From the NCBI RefSeq assembly GCF_001421705.1, contig NZ_LMKO01000004.1, forward strand, positions 31,968-95,967: a stretch of 64,000 nucleotides of DNA, written 5' to 3'. Position 1 is the first letter of the stretch, and every line of letters begins with the position of its first letter. This DNA is from Xylophilus sp. Leaf220. GTDB lineage: Bacteria > Pseudomonadota > Gammaproteobacteria > Burkholderiales > Burkholderiaceae_C. Below the pieces are notes generated by a model. The model searched no databases. It saw nothing but the letters and a program-made list of their open reading frames with translations, and was not told the DNA's origin. Positions 21,254 through 29,827 of this stretch are shown piece after piece. The position numbers and the translations under genes were made by a program.

Positions 21254-22417
21254 TCATCCCAGCCGCAGCAACACCGCCGACACGGCGCACACCAGCAGGA
21301 ACGGGATGCTGAGCTTGTGGAATTCGCGCAGCCCGTTCGGCAGCCGTGCCAGCCGCAGCGCGATCAGGTTGGCGAGCGAGCCCAGCACGCAGCCGAAGCC
21401 GCCCACGCTGACACCGGCGGCCAGCGCGGGCAGGTCGCGCACCGGGCCGTCGAGCAGGATCGCGGCCGGTACGTTGCTGATGAACTGCGAGGCGACGATG
21501 GCCGCCAGGTAGGCGCGCCAGCCCTCGGCGATCGGGGCGTGCTTGAGCAGATCGGCCACCGCGGGCAGCTCGGCGAGCTGGCGAAGGTCCACGAACATCA
21601 GCGCGATGATCGCGAGCAGCGCCCAGTCGACGCCCTTCAGCACCCGCGGGTAAAACACCAGGAAAGCGCCGAACACCAGCCCGAGGCCCGCCAGCAGCCA
21701 GTGCCGCTCCAGCGCCACCACGAAGGCGACGAATAGTACGCCGGCCAGGGCGAGCATGCGCGGTTGCACCGCGGGCACCTCGCCGGCCGGCCGCAGCGCG
21801 ATGGCGGTGCGCGGCACCAGCACCCAGACCGCGACGAACAGCCAGAACAGCATGATCGCGACGGTGGGTGCCATCATCCCCATGAAGCCCAGGAAGCTGT
21901 CGCCCGAGCGGTGCCAGAGGTAGAGGTTCTGCGGATTGCCGATGGGCGTGAGGGCCGAGCCGGCGTTCACCGCCAGCGCCTGCAGCACCACCAGCCGGGC
22001 CAGCGGCAGGTCGGCCTGGGTGGCCAGCACCCGGGTCAGCGGCACCAGCAGGAACAGGCTCACGTCGTTGGTCACCAGGGCCGACAGCACGGCGGCGCCG
22101 GCCGTCAGCAGCAGGGCCAGGCTGCGCAGGTCGGTCATGCGGCCGAGCAGCCGCTGTGCGGTCGCCTGCAGCATGCCGCTCTTCTCCACGCCCTGGGTGA
22201 TCGCCAGCAGGCCGGCCAGCGCGCCCACCGTCTGCCAGTCGACCAGGTGCAAGTAGTCCATCGGCGCGCGGGGCCGCAGCACCACGAAGAGCCCGGCCAC
22301 CGCGAGCAGCACCCAGAGCAGGCCGTTGCCGCCCGCGGGCGCATCCTCGGGCGATGCAGTGGTGGATGCCGATCCGGCGGTGGACGAGGCAGCGGGACGG
22401 ACGGAGGAATCGGTCAT
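21254..22417 (-). CDS. SLC13/CitMHS-ArsB-type anion transporter
   Basis: This 387-residue inner-membrane carrier has about ten helices. The family motif around ALVTNDVSLFLLVPL and NAGSALTPIGNPQNLYLW, mirrored in the second half by SQFISNVPAAILL, is typical of the ion-transporter superfamily that includes ArsB, NhaD and citrate carriers. No arsenic genes are nearby. The adjacent NtrC-type system and the sigma-54-like promoter upstream suggest uptake of an organic acid sensed by that kinase. The ATG at 22417 was chosen because the upstream frame is not membrane-like. Confidence 0.82.
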   Translation of the reverse strand: MTDSSVRPAASSTAGSASTTASPEDAPAGGNGLLWVLLAVAGLFVVLRPRAPMDYLHLVDWQTVGALAGLLAITQGVEKSGMLQATAQRLLGRMTDLRSLALLLTAGAAVLSALVTNDVSLFLLVPLTRVLATQADLPLARLVVLQALAVNAGSALTPIGNPQNLYLWHRSGDSFLGFMGMMAPTVAIMLFWLFVAVWVLVPRTAIALRPAGEVPAVQPRMLALAGVLFVAFVVALERHWLLAGLGLVFGAFLVFYPRVLKGVDWALLAIIALMFVDLRQLAELPAVADLLKHAPIAEGWRAYLAAIVASQFISNVPAAILLDGPVRDLPALAAGVSVGGFGCVLGSLANLIALRLARLPNGLREFHKLSIPFLLVCAVSAVLLRLG

Positions 22418-22478
22418 GGGAAAGAGAAAAACGAGACGACGGGGCACGCCCTGCGGCGCGCACGAAGTGTGGTGGCAC

Positions 22479-22493
22479 TCAAGAGCCGTGCCC
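22479..22493 (-). promoter_or_regulatory. Candidate sigma-54 promoter for the anion transporter
   Basis: On the minus strand the sequence GGGCAC-GGCTC-TTGA matches the -24/-12 consensus (TGGCAC-N5-TTGC) at 8 of 10 positions, with the -12 C replaced by A. Transcription would start about 50 nt before the transporter ATG at 22417, and the neighbouring activator has the sigma-54 contact motif. Confidence 0.45.
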
Positions 22494-22557
22494 GTAGGCC
22501 GACACCGGGGAATTGCCGGGCGGCGCCGGCTGCACGTGGGATGGGGGTGGATGCAAT

Positions 22558-22576
22558 GCGGACAGGATGTGTCCGC
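22558..22576. promoter_or_regulatory. Candidate enhancer (UAS) for the NtrC-type activator
   Basis: A perfect inverted repeat (GCGGACA, 5-nt spacer, TGTCCGC) is centred about 80 bp upstream of the sigma-54-like promoter, the usual placement for an NtrC-family binding site. Confidence 0.45.
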
Positions 22577-22654
22577 TGCCGGGACAGGTGGCAGCATCGC
22601 AGGGGGCGATGGAGCACCGGGCCGAACCGCTCGCGCGGCCTGCCGCCCGTCCGG

Positions 22655-24040
22655 CTACTCCAGCCCGTACTGCGCCAGCTTGCGGTACAGGAGCTGGCGG
22701 TGGATGCCCAGCCGGCGCGCGGCCTCGGCCCGGTTGCCCTGGGCGCGTGCCAGGGCCTGCTCGACCATCAGCCGCTCCAGCCGCTCCACGGCCACCGGCA
22801 GTTCGGCGTCGAACCATTCGGGCGGCAACGCCGCCACCGCATCCGCGCCGCTGCCGCCGGCATCGACCGCCGGGTCCGCCTGCGCCAGGTCGCCCTGCAG
22901 GTCGGCCGCGCCGATCACCGGATGGCGTACCAGGGCCTGGCAGCGCTCCATCCGGTTGCGCAGTTCCCGCACGTTGCCCGGCCAGCGGTACTGGAGCAGG
23001 GCTTGCGCCGCGTCCGACGAGAGTGCCTTGGGCGCTGCGGCGCCGGCCGCGCGGCGCAGGAAATGCTCGGCCAGCGGTACGATGTCGGCCAGGCGCTCGC
23101 GCAGCGGCGGCACCCGGATGGAGAGCACGTCGAGCCGGTAGTACAGGTCTTCGCGGAAGCGCCCGGCCCGCACCGCGGCGGCCAGGTCGTGGTGGGTGGC
23201 GGCGACCACCCGCACGTCCACCTTCACCGTGCGGTGGCTGCCGAGCGGCGTCACCTCGCCCTGCTGCAGCACCCGCAGGATCTTGGCCTGCACCGGCAGC
23301 GCCATGTCGCCGATCTCGTCGAGCAGCAGCACCCCGCGGTCGGCGGCGCGAAAGCACCCCGGCCGGTCGCCGGTGGCGCCGGTGAAGGCGCCGCGCACGT
23401 GGCCGAACAGCTCGCTCTCCAGCAGTTCGGGCGGGATGGCGGCGCAGTTGATCGCGACGAAGGGCGCATCGGCCCGGTCGGAATGGCGGTGCAATGCGCG
23501 GGCTACCATGTCCTTGCCGGTGCCGGTCTCCCCCAGTACCAGCACCGGCACCGCGCTGGCCGCCGCCAGGCCGATGCGCTTGTGCACCTCGCGCATCGCC
23601 TGGCTCGGTCCGACGAGCGCGTCCTCGTCATCGGCCTCGGCGCCCGCGGCAGGGCGTGCCGTGCCGGGGCAGGCCTTCTCCTGGCGCAGCGCGCGGGCCA
23701 GCACCTCGATCACCGCGTCGCGCCCGATCGGCTTGGCCAGGTGGTCGAAGGCGCCCAGGCGCATCGCCTCGATCGTGTTCGCGCCGCTGGCGTAGGCGGT
23801 GAGCACCATCACCGGCGGCAAGCAGGGCAGCCGGGCCTGCAGCGCGGCCAGGGTCTGCAGGCCGTCCATGCCGGGCATGCGGTGGTCGAGGAAGACCGCG
23901 TCGTAGCGCTGGCGCGGCATGCGCTCCAGCGCCTCCGCGCCGCTGGCGGCCTGGTCCACCGTGTGGTCCAGGCCCTCCAGCGTCTCGGCCAGGGTCTCGC
24001 GGAAGGCGTTGTCGTCGTCGACGATCAGGAGGCGTGCCAT
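22655..24040 (-). CDS. NtrC-family sigma-54-dependent response regulator
   Basis: This 461-residue protein has a receiver (phospho-acceptor Asp52 in VFLDHRMPG, conserved Lys in LAKPI), an AAA+ domain with Walker A GETGTGK at 170-176, the sigma-54 contact motif GAFTGA at 217-222 and LLLDEIGDM as Walker B, then a Fis-type helix-turn-helix (NRAEAARRLGIHRQLLYRKL). It activates sigma-54 RNA polymerase when phosphorylated by the adjacent kinase. The ATG at 24040 overlaps the kinase stop by 16 bp. The SLC13-type carrier downstream is the likely target. Confidence 0.94.
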   Translation of the reverse strand: MARLLIVDDDNAFRETLAETLEGLDHTVDQAASGAEALERMPRQRYDAVFLDHRMPGMDGLQTLAALQARLPCLPPVMVLTAYASGANTIEAMRLGAFDHLAKPIGRDAVIEVLARALRQEKACPGTARPAAGAEADDEDALVGPSQAMREVHKRIGLAAASAVPVLVLGETGTGKDMVARALHRHSDRADAPFVAINCAAIPPELLESELFGHVRGAFTGATGDRPGCFRAADRGVLLLDEIGDMALPVQAKILRVLQQGEVTPLGSHRTVKVDVRVVAATHHDLAAAVRAGRFREDLYYRLDVLSIRVPPLRERLADIVPLAEHFLRRAAGAAAPKALSSDAAQALLQYRWPGNVRELRNRMERCQALVRHPVIGAADLQGDLAQADPAVDAGGSGADAVAALPPEWFDAELPVAVERLERLMVEQALARAQGNRAEAARRLGIHRQLLYRKLAQYGLE

Positions 24041-25545
24041 GGCAGTTCCAGTGCGAAGCGGGTACCGGGGGTCGGCGGGGCGGCATCCGCGCCGCCGACG
24101 GTGGGGGAATCGGCGGCGGCAATCGCGGCGGCGCCGCCCAGTGGCACGTGCTGCAGGTCGCCGCCGTGGGCCAGCGCCACCTCGCGGGCCAGCGCCAGGC
24201 CGAGGCCGGTGCCGTCGGCGCGGCCGGTGGCGAAGGGCTCGAAGAGCCGGGCCTGCAGCGCCTCGGGGACGCCCGGGCCGTCGTCGTCCACCTGCAGCAC
24301 CAGCCGGTCGGCGGGCTCCACCGCTGCGCCCAGCGCGACCGTGCCGCCCTGCCGCGCATGGCGCACCGCGTTGTCGAGCAGGTTGTCGATGGCGCGCGCC
24401 AAGTGCTGCGGGTCGAACACCGCATGGCCGGGCATGCCGGGTCGCAGCACCAGCGCCACGCCGCGCTCGGCGGCGCGCGGTGTCACGGCGTCCAGCCGCT
24501 CCTGCAGCCAGGCCGGCAGGTCGATCCGCTGCGGCACCAGGTGCAGCGGCTGCACCAGCGCCAGCAGGCTCTGCACCAGGCCCTCGAGCCGGTCGATCTG
24601 GCCGACGATCGCGCGCAGCGCGGCGGGCTGGCGATCGGGCGCGGCGGCCAGCGCGTTCTCGGCCTTCAGGCGCATCGCGGCGATCGGGTTGCGGATCTCG
24701 TGGGCCAGGCCGCCGGTCATGCGGCCGAGCGCGGCCAGCCGCTGGTCGCGGCTGCGCTGCTGGGCCGCGGCCCGCAGCTGGGCCCGGGTTTCCTCGAAGC
24801 GCAGGCGGTAGCGGTTGAAGCCGTCGACGATGCGGTCGATCTCGCGCACGCCGGTCGGCTCCAGCACCGGCACAGCGTCGCCCTCGGCCGCGGCCAGGCG
24901 CGTCTCCAGCCGTTGCACCGCCCGCAGGCCGCGCAGCAGGATCAGCCCCAGCCAGCCGCCCGACGCCACCACCGCCACCAGCAGCACCCCCAGGCCCACG
25001 CGCAGGCTGTTCTCGGCCGCCAGGGCGCCGGCATGGGTGCGGGTCATGGTCCAGGCGACCAGGTCGCCATCGGGCGAGACCAGGGGGCACGCGGTGACGA
25101 TTAGCGCCTCGCGGCTGCCGCGTACCACGTCGGTTTCCTGCTCGCGGTTGCGGGCGGCCAGCTCGGCCATCTCCAGGATCAGGGGCTGCTCGGCGGCCGG
25201 GATGTCGCGTTTCACGCCGCTGCCTTCGTAGGTGGGATAGGCGTAGGCCAGGAAGCCGCCCTTGCCCTGCCAGATGCCGCCCTCGACGTGCGGCGCTTCC
25301 ACCAGCACCAGCTGCAGCAGGACCTGCAGCAGGTCGATCTGCGGCTGCACGGGCGGCGGCTGCGGCACCGAGCGCGCATAGCGCGCCGCGATCGCGCCGC
25401 ACGAGCGCTCCGCCGCCGCGCGGCCAGCGGCCAGTTGGGCGCCGGCGCTGTCCCGGTAGACCGACACCATCACCACCGCCAGGGTGGCGCAGATGGCGAA
25501 CAGTAGTACCCAGAAGAAAATCAACTGGCTGCGGAGCGATCTCAT
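24025..25545 (-). CDS. Membrane sensor histidine kinase
   Basis: This 506-residue kinase has TM1 at about 7-29, a periplasmic sensor of roughly 150 residues (30-180), TM2 at 183-205, a HAMP-like linker, the phospho-acceptor His282 (GGLAHEIRNP), the N-box DNLLDNAVRH, and G-boxes DDDGPGVP and GTGLGLA. The family resembles kinases that pair with NtrC-type regulators for organic-acid uptake. The ATG at 25545 directly precedes TM1. It is the first gene of a two-gene operon with the regulator. The ligand is not known. Confidence 0.92.
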   Translation of the reverse strand: MRSLRSQLIFFWVLLFAICATLAVVMVSVYRDSAGAQLAAGRAAAERSCGAIAARYARSVPQPPPVQPQIDLLQVLLQLVLVEAPHVEGGIWQGKGGFLAYAYPTYEGSGVKRDIPAAEQPLILEMAELAARNREQETDVVRGSREALIVTACPLVSPDGDLVAWTMTRTHAGALAAENSLRVGLGVLLVAVVASGGWLGLILLRGLRAVQRLETRLAAAEGDAVPVLEPTGVREIDRIVDGFNRYRLRFEETRAQLRAAAQQRSRDQRLAALGRMTGGLAHEIRNPIAAMRLKAENALAAAPDRQPAALRAIVGQIDRLEGLVQSLLALVQPLHLVPQRIDLPAWLQERLDAVTPRAAERGVALVLRPGMPGHAVFDPQHLARAIDNLLDNAVRHARQGGTVALGAAVEPADRLVLQVDDDGPGVPEALQARLFEPFATGRADGTGLGLALAREVALAHGGDLQHVPLGGAAAIAAADSPTVGGADAAPPTPGTRFALELPWHAS

Positions 25546-25672
25546 GGTGGGCGGTGGAGGGCGAAGGCGGCCAGTGTCGCGGCGGTCGGGACCCGATACG
25601 TAACCGGTTGACGCAGCCCCCACCGGCGCCTTCCTGCGGCTGCGGTGGCGCCGGGCGCCGCCGCCCTGTGCG

Positions 25673-26569
25673 TCAGGCGCCGCCGATCCGCTCGGCCACG
25701 GTGCGCCGCAGCCACGCGTTGCCCGGGTCGGCGTGGAAGCGTTCGTGCCAGTGCTGCTTGACCTCGTAGCGCGGCAGCGGATGCGGCAGGGCCAGCATGC
25801 GGATGCGCTCGCGCGTCTGCATCACCTGGCCGTAGCGCAGCGGCACGGTGGCGAGCAGTTCGGTCTCGGCCACGATGCGCGCCACGCCCAGGAAGCTCGG
25901 CACCCGCAGCACGATGTCGCGTTCCACGCCCGCCTTCGCCAGCACCTTGTCGACGATCGCGTGCCCGGTGCCGGAGGCGGTGACCACCAGGTGGCTCTCG
26001 CGCCCGTAGGCCGCCCTGGTCAGCCGCCGGCCGATGCGGGGGTGGTCGGCCGCCGCCAGGCAGACGAAGTTCTGCGCGAACAGCACCTGCTGGTAGAAGC
26101 CCGCGTCGAGCTGCGGCATGAAACCCACGGCCAGATCCACCTCGCCCTCTTCCAGCCGCCGGGCGCTGTCGGTGCCGATCTTCTCGACCTCGATCCGCAC
26201 CCGCGGCGCGGCGGTGCGCAGGTGGTTGAGCAGCACGGGCAGCAGCACGATCTCGCTGATGTCGGTCATGCAGATGCGGAAGGTGCGCGCCGCACTCTCC
26301 GGCACGAAGGCCTGGCGGCCGGTGCGGGCGCCCTCCAGCCGGGCCAGCACCTCGCGCAGCGCAGGGTACAGCGCCTCGGCCCGCGGCGTGGGCAGCATGC
26401 CGCGCGCGGTGCGGCTGAACAGCCGGTCGTCGAAGTGGGCGCGCAGCTTGTTGAGCGCGGTGCTGGCCGCCGCCTGCGCCATGCCCAGCCGCTCGGCCGC
26501 GCGGGACACGCTGGCGGTCTTGTAGATCTCGTCGAACACCGCCAGCCATTCCAGATCGAGACGCGACAT
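25673..26569 (-). CDS. LysR-family regulator of the gentisate cluster
   Basis: This 298-residue LysR protein has its winged HTH at residues 3-62 (LDLEWLAVFDEIYKTASVSRAA) and a C-terminal effector-binding domain similar to the NahR/NagR/DntR group that senses salicylate-like acids. The ATG at 26569 is chosen from the HTH start. It is divergent from the gentisate dioxygenase gene across a 124-bp gap containing nested inverted repeats, the classical layout for a LysR activator that also controls its own gene. The effector is presumably a hydroxybenzoate or gentisate, by context. Confidence 0.88.
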   Translation of the reverse strand: MSRLDLEWLAVFDEIYKTASVSRAAERLGMAQAAASTALNKLRAHFDDRLFSRTARGMLPTPRAEALYPALREVLARLEGARTGRQAFVPESAARTFRICMTDISEIVLLPVLLNHLRTAAPRVRIEVEKIGTDSARRLEEGEVDLAVGFMPQLDAGFYQQVLFAQNFVCLAAADHPRIGRRLTRAAYGRESHLVVTASGTGHAIVDKVLAKAGVERDIVLRVPSFLGVARIVAETELLATVPLRYGQVMQTRERIRMLALPHPLPRYEVKQHWHERFHADPGNAWLRRTVAERIGGA

Positions 26570-26573
26570 CGGC

Positions 26574-26635
26574 CCACCACTATCGAAAAACGCAATACCG
26601 CCTATTGCACCACATGCTTGATCGGATAGTGGTGG
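26574..26635. promoter_or_regulatory. Nested dyads in the LysR/gentisate divergent promoter
   Basis: An outer perfect 11-bp inverted repeat (26574-26584 with 26625-26635) encloses an inner perfect dyad at 26592-26608 (GCAATA, CCGCC, TATTGC). The arrangement fits a recognition site plus a distal site for the divergently encoded LysR protein. Confidence 0.6.
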
Positions 26636-26693
26636 CGCGGAAGAATCCGGTCCATCGCGGTCCCGCACCCTTGCAGGCCGCCAGGAGACACGC

Positions 26694-27764
26694 ATGCAGA
26701 CGACCGCGACCGCCGCCGCCCCGCCCGCCACCGCCGCCCCGGAACGCCGGGCCTACTACGACCGCATCCGGCCGTACCACCTGGCGCCGCTGTGGGAGGC
26801 GCTGCATGCGCTGGTGCCGCGGGAGCCCGCATCGCCCTGCGTGCCGGCGCTCTGGCGCTATGCGGAGATCCGGCCCTTCCTGATGGAGTCGGCCACGCTG
26901 ATCACCGCCGAGGAGGCGGTGCGCCGCGTGCTGGTGCTGGAGAACCCGGGAATGCCCGGGCAGTCGTGCACCACCCAGTCGCTCTACGCCGGGCTGCAGC
27001 TGATCATGCCGGGCGAGGTGGCGCCGTCGCACCGGCATGTGCAGTCGGCCCTGCGCTTCATCGTCGACGGCCGCGGGGCCTACACCACGGTGGGCGGCGA
27101 GCGCACCACGATGCATCCCGGCGACTTCATCATCACGCCCTCGTGGGACTGGCACGACCACGGCCACGAGGCGCTGCAGAGCGACAGCGGCCCGGTGGTC
27201 TGGCTCGACGGGCTCGACATCCCGCTGGTGCGCTTCTTCGACGCGGGCTTCGCCGAGAACGACACGCAGCAGTCGCAGACGGTGTCGCAGCCGGAGGGCC
27301 GCAGCTACGCCCGCTTCGGCCACAACATGGTGCCGGTGCGGCACACCCACACCAGCCGCACCTCGCCGATCTTCAGCTATCCCTACGCCCGCAGCCGCGA
27401 GGCGCTGGCCGCGCTGCAGAAGAGCGAGGCGCCCGACGCCTGGCAGGGCTGGAAGCTGCGCTACACCAACCCGCTGACCGGCGGCGCGCCGATGCCGACG
27501 ATGCAGCCCTGCCTGCAGCTGCTGCCGCAGGGCTTCCGCGGCCGCAGCCACCGCGGCACCGACGGCACCGTCTACAGCGTGGTCGAGGGCCGCGGCACCG
27601 CGGTGGTCGACGGGCAGCGGCTCGGCTTCCAGCCGCAGGACACCTTCGTCGTGCCCTCCTGGGCGCGGCTGCAGCTGGAGGCCGAGACCGACGCGGTGCT
27701 GTTCAGCTTCTCCGACCGGCCGGTGCAGGAGGCGATCGGCATCCACCGCGAAAGCTTCGACTGA
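26694..27764 (+). CDS. nagI: Gentisate 1,2-dioxygenase
   Basis: This Fe(II) enzyme opens gentisate to maleylpyruvate. The 356-residue bicupin has metal ligands in the first cupin (PSHRHVQSALRF and SWDWHDHGH) and typical blocks LPQGFRGRSHRGTDGTVYSVVEG and FSFSDRPVQ. Length is normal. It leads the plus-strand catabolic operon, followed at 50 bp by fumarylpyruvate hydrolase. The symbol is given by role; gtdA or sdgD are equivalent names. Confidence 0.93.
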   Translation: MQTTATAAAPPATAAPERRAYYDRIRPYHLAPLWEALHALVPREPASPCVPALWRYAEIRPFLMESATLITAEEAVRRVLVLENPGMPGQSCTTQSLYAGLQLIMPGEVAPSHRHVQSALRFIVDGRGAYTTVGGERTTMHPGDFIITPSWDWHDHGHEALQSDSGPVVWLDGLDIPLVRFFDAGFAENDTQQSQTVSQPEGRSYARFGHNMVPVRHTHTSRTSPIFSYPYARSREALAALQKSEAPDAWQGWKLRYTNPLTGGAPMPTMQPCLQLLPQGFRGRSHRGTDGTVYSVVEGRGTAVVDGQRLGFQPQDTFVVPSWARLQLEAETDAVLFSFSDRPVQEAIGIHRESFD

Positions 27765-27814
27765 CGCGCGCCGCCCCCTTCCCTGTCCGTTTCTCCACTC
27801 CTCCCCTTCGCTCC

Positions 27815-28519
27815 ATGTCCTTCGTTGTAGCCCCCATGTCCGTCGTCGGTATTCCCGTCGTCGGCAGTCCCGATCTCTTCCCGGTGCGCCGCGTCTACTG
27901 CGTCGGCCGCAACTACGCGGCCCACGCCCGCGAGATGGGTTTCGACCCCGACCGCGAGCCGCCCTTCTTTTTCAGCAAGCCCAACGACGACGCGTCCATC
28001 GTGTCGGTGCCCGCCGGCACCACCGGCACCCTGCCCTATCCGCCGCTGACGCAGAACTACCACTACGAGGCCGAACTGGTGGTCGCCATCGGCAAGGGCG
28101 GCCGCGACATCGCGCCGGGCGATGCGGCCGCGCACGTCTTCGGCTATGCCGCCGGCCTCGACATGACCCGGCGCGACCTGCAGATCGCCGCCCGCGAGAA
28201 GGGGCGGCCCTGGGAAGTGGGCAAGGCCTTCGACTTCTCCGCGCCGGTGGGCCCGATCACCCCGCGCGCCGACGTGCCGGACGTGAACCGGGCCGGCATT
28301 CGTCTGGAGGTGGACGGCGCGGTGCGCCAGCAGGCGACCGTCGCACACCTGATCTGGTCGGTGGACGAGGTGATCGCCAACCTGTCGACCCTCTTCGCGC
28401 TGGCGCCGGGCGACCTGGTCTTCACCGGCACACCCGAAGGCGTGGGCGCGGTGGTGGCCGGCCAGGCGCTGACCGTGGCGGTCGACGGACTGGTGCCGCT
28501 GTCGGTGCGGATCGCCTGA
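27815..28519 (+). CDS. nagK: Fumarylpyruvate hydrolase (FAH family)
   Basis: This 234-residue fumarylacetoacetase-fold hydrolase splits fumarylpyruvate to fumarate and pyruvate, the last step of the gentisate route. Metal ligands appear in YHYEAELVVAIG (two Glu) and YAAGLDMTRRDLQ (Asp), with KAFDFSAPVGP and FTGTPEGVG typical of the family. Start is the ATG at 27815; a second ATG at 27836 is possible. Its TGA overlaps the next gene's ATG (TGATG-type, shared base 28519), so translation is coupled. Confidence 0.93.
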   Translation: MSFVVAPMSVVGIPVVGSPDLFPVRRVYCVGRNYAAHAREMGFDPDREPPFFFSKPNDDASIVSVPAGTTGTLPYPPLTQNYHYEAELVVAIGKGGRDIAPGDAAAHVFGYAAGLDMTRRDLQIAAREKGRPWEVGKAFDFSAPVGPITPRADVPDVNRAGIRLEVDGAVRQQATVAHLIWSVDEVIANLSTLFALAPGDLVFTGTPEGVGAVVAGQALTVAVDGLVPLSVRIA

Positions 28520-29757
28520 TGTCCGCGGTGCAGGCCAACCCGCACCCGGACGCCGCCGGCGCGCCGGTCCTGGTCGCCGGCGGCGGCATCGGCGGCATGG
28601 CCTGCGCGCTGGCGCTGGCCCGCGCCGGCCAGCCGGTCGAACTGCTGGAGCAGAGCGCGATGCTGGGCGAGATCGGCGCCGGCCTGCAGCTGGGGCCCAA
28701 CGCCTTCGCCGCGCTGGATGCGCTGGGCGTGGGCGAGGCGGTGCGCGCCGGCGCGGTGGTGACCGACCGGCTGGTGATGATGGACGCGGTCGATGCACGG
28801 GAGGTCGCCTCGGTGCCGGTCGGCGACGCGTTCCGGCGCCGCTTCGGCAATCCGTACGCGGTGAGCCATCGGGCCGACCTGCACGGCGCGCTGCATTCGG
28901 CGGCGGTGGCGCATCCCCTGGTGCGGCTGCACACCGGCGCACGCATCTCCGCGGTCGAGGTGGGCGCGACGCAGGCCGCGGCCACCACCGCCGACGGCCG
29001 CCGCTTCGAGGGCCGTGCGCTGGTCGGCTGCGACGGGGTGAAGTCGGTGGTGCGGGCGCGCATCGTGGGCGACCCGCCGCGGGTCTCGGGCCACGTGGTC
29101 TACCGCGCGGTGGTGCCGGCGGCCGACATGCCGGCCGATCTGCGGATCGCGGCGCCGGTGGTCTGGGCCGGTCCCGACTGCCACCTGGTGCACTACCCGC
29201 TGCGCGGCGGCGACCAGTACAACCTGGTCGTCACCTTCCACAGCCGCGAGCCGGAGGAATGGGGCGTGACCGACGGCAGCCGCGAGGAGGTGCTGTCGTA
29301 TTTCCAGGGCATCCACCCGCGGCCGCGGCAGCTGCTCGACCGGCCCGACTCCTGGCGCCGCTGGAGCACCGCCGACCGCGACCCGGTCGCGCACTGGAGC
29401 GAGGGCTGCGCCACCCTGCTCGGCGACGCGGCGCATCCCATGATGCAGTACCTGGCGCAGGGCGCCTGCATGGCGCTGGAGGACGCGGTGACGCTCGCCG
29501 CCGCCGCAGTGGCCAGCGGCTTCGACTACCCCGCGGCCTTCCGCCGCTACGAACAGGCCCGGGTGGCGCGCACCGCCCGCGTGGTGCTGTCGGTGCGCGA
29601 GATGGGCCGGATCTACCACGCCAAGGGCGTCGAGCGACTGGTGCGCAACAGCCTCTGGACCGGCCACCGGCCGGAGCGCTTCCACGACGCGCTGGAGTGG
29701 CTCTACGGCTGGCGGCCGGAACGCTGCATGGACGGCGACGGAGCCACCGGGCCCTGA
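28519..29757 (+). CDS. nagX: 3-hydroxybenzoate 6-hydroxylase (FAD monooxygenase)
   Basis: This 412-residue class A flavoprotein monooxygenase has the GGGIGGMACALALA Rossmann motif (residues 21-34), the DG motif region (LVGCDGVKSVVR) and the second FAD motif LLGDAAHPMMQYLAQGA. Next to gentisate dioxygenase and fumarylpyruvate hydrolase, the expected reaction is NADH-dependent 6-hydroxylation of 3-hydroxybenzoate to gentisate. A salicylate 5-hydroxylating or salicylate 1-hydroxylase role is less likely given the context. The ATG overlaps the preceding stop. Confidence 0.85.
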   Translation: MSAVQANPHPDAAGAPVLVAGGGIGGMACALALARAGQPVELLEQSAMLGEIGAGLQLGPNAFAALDALGVGEAVRAGAVVTDRLVMMDAVDAREVASVPVGDAFRRRFGNPYAVSHRADLHGALHSAAVAHPLVRLHTGARISAVEVGATQAAATTADGRRFEGRALVGCDGVKSVVRARIVGDPPRVSGHVVYRAVVPAADMPADLRIAAPVVWAGPDCHLVHYPLRGGDQYNLVVTFHSREPEEWGVTDGSREEVLSYFQGIHPRPRQLLDRPDSWRRWSTADRDPVAHWSEGCATLLGDAAHPMMQYLAQGACMALEDAVTLAAAAVASGFDYPAAFRRYEQARVARTARVVLSVREMGRIYHAKGVERLVRNSLWTGHRPERFHDALEWLYGWRPERCMDGDGATGP

Positions 29758-29827
29758 GGCGGCCCGCACCGCGCATCGCGCCAGTTCCGGCCCAACCGCA
29801 TTTCCCATAACGACACGGAGACACACC

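Noticed and set aside
21254..22417. Arsenite efflux pump ArsB
   Set aside because: Superfamily similarity only; no arsR, arsC or other arsenic gene nearby, while an NtrC-type system suggests organic anion uptake.
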